Shown here: in pieces, positions 63,061 to 64,000 of the stretch | Position numbering within the stretch: the first letter of the stretch is position 1 | Layout of the letters: each line of letters starts with the position of its first letter | DNA from: Montifringilla adamsi | Lineage: Eukaryota; Chordata; Aves; Passeriformes; Passeridae | Reading direction: 5' to 3' | Length of the DNA stretch: 64,000 nucleotides | Assembly: GCA_017590115.1 (NCBI GenBank) | Contig: JAGGNK010007559.1 | Coordinates: 880,076-944,075, forward strand | The notes under the pieces: generated by a model | Databases searched by the model: none | Seen by the model: the letters and a program-made list of their open reading frames with translations, nothing else | What the model was told of the DNA's origin: nothing | Made by a program: the position numbers and the translations under genes

Positions 63061-64000
63061 CCGAGGTGTTGTGTGAGCAGCGTTACTGCTGGCTGGTTTT
63101 TGGGGGATGTGCCCAAGTCCTGGCCCCAGGAGCTGGGGCAGCCAGGATGCTGCTGCTGGAGAGGGTCCCCTGCCCACTGGCCACCACCTCCTGCCACCCT
63201 TGCAGGGCAGCCTGGGCTGCTGCAGCCCTGCCCACCCTCTGTCTTGGAGCAGTTTTGCTCCTTGCTTAATGCATCGTTGGTGTTTTCATTAGAAATGGAA
63301 ATTCGAATTAGAAACATCCTGTTTTAGAGGGGGGTCAGAAAATAACCTCGGGTCTCTGACAGCTCCAGAGCAAAGCCTTGCGAGCTGGGCTCCCACTGCC
63401 TCACCTTCTGCAGGGGTGGCAGGGATGTGGAACAACCTGTTTGCCTGTTGTGGGCTGGGTGTGGAAGGGAAGGGCCCACAATAGCTGCTGTGGTTCCTCT
63501 CCCAGAGCGATACTGTGAGTCAGCCCTGAGCAGCAGCTCCTCCTCCCCGTGCTCTGCCCTGCCCCTCTTTGTACCCCTGGGTGCAGCTGGGCTGCTTCAC
63601 CCGGCCTCCTCCACCTGCAGCATGTGTGTTTTGGCAGCTCCCGCCGTGGCCTGAGCTGCTGTCCTGCTGCACAGTTGCAGTTCAGGTGCTTTAATCTCCA
63701 AATCCCTCTGGCAGCTGCTGCGGAACGCCCCTGGCGTGGGTGGCTCTGCTGCTGCCAGGGGAGTGCCACGCTCCCTGGGGCAGTCCCCCACAATTGCACA
63801 GGGTACCCCTGGCACGGTGCCACAGGATCTTTTCCAAGTCGGGTTTTGGGCTGTTGAGGCTTTCCAGCTGCCGTGGTGTCCCTTGGTCACAGTTCAAGCT
63901 CATCCCTGCAGCTCTGGGCTGGCTCTGGGGTGAGCTCTCTGTCTCCCCTGCTCTGCAGGGTTTTGTGAAGCCGCTGTGGGGTGGCAGAGGTGCTCTGTGG

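Larger units (their letters stand above)
58109..64000 (+). other. BAIAP2: BAIAP2 intron 3, continues past window
   Basis: No exon is recognised in the last 5.9 kb. It contains a degenerate 36-bp minisatellite (58690-58980) and CR1 fragments at 59962-60110, 61275-61430 and 62955-63060. Open frames such as 61439-62434 (minus) have no family resemblance. Confidence 0.7.

Noticed and set aside
58109..64000. Fourth BAIAP2 exon (DVLFQMAEVH)
   Set aside because: I searched by eye for a phase-1 exon encoding this segment and did not find one, so the exon probably lies beyond the window.
1..64000. CRISPR arrays, operons or bacterial promoters
   Set aside because: Repeats here are head-to-tail minisatellites without unique spacers, and the genes are intron-bearing vertebrate genes.

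Overview
The window is vertebrate nuclear DNA, almost certainly from a bird and probably a songbird. The evidence is interrupted genes with GT-AG introns, many 5'-truncated CR1 LINE fragments in both orientations, solo LTRs that resemble songbird families, high GC and very many short minisatellites. This fits a gene-dense, GC-rich small chromosome; in chicken this gene block lies on chromosome 18 (recalled, not checked). There is no bacterial, CRISPR or operon content. Nearly all long open frames here are chance readings of GC-rich DNA.

Three genes lie in a row, all on the + strand, in the same order as human 17q25.3. (1) The 3' part of RPTOR (raptor, the substrate-recruiting subunit of mTORC1) fills about 1-32.3 kb. 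Fourteen constitutive coding exons (956-30059) encode human-equivalent residues about 802-1335: the end of the armadillo/HEAT region, the phosphorylated linker and the whole C-terminal seven-bladed WD40 propeller. A 3'UTR of about 2.2 kb follows. An additional in-frame 48-nt exon (17408-17455) can be read between two WD40 blades. (2) CHMP6 (ESCRT-III subunit, yeast Vps20) is complete: eight coding exons (33078-36769), 200 residues, with a CpG-island promoter only about 0.7 kb beyond the RPTOR poly(A) signals. (3) BAIAP2 (IRSp53, an I-BAR actin/membrane adaptor) begins at a CpG island near 48.7-49.3 kb. Its first three coding exons are in the window (48894/48918-48965, 56007-56082, 58022-58108), and the window ends in its third intron.

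The 37.0-48.7 kb intergenic region contains no recognisable protein gene. It holds minisatellites, a 706-bp solo LTR nested inside a CR1, tandem poly(A) signals near 38.9 kb and several AT-rich islands with regulatory-looking motifs (octamer, RFX X-box, MEF2).

The most interesting observations are the RPTOR cassette microexon, which would insert 16 residues with an RRVS basophilic-kinase motif; a 34-bp tandem array that duplicates an RPTOR 5' splice site five times; a 42-bp minisatellite running in frame into an RPTOR 3' splice site; two solo LTRs with readable target-site duplications, each splitting a CR1; and a roughly 254/268-bp tandem duplication just upstream of the BAIAP2 promoter. Exon limits come from reading splice sites, keeping reading phase and comparing with the human proteins as I remember them. 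No alignment or search was run.
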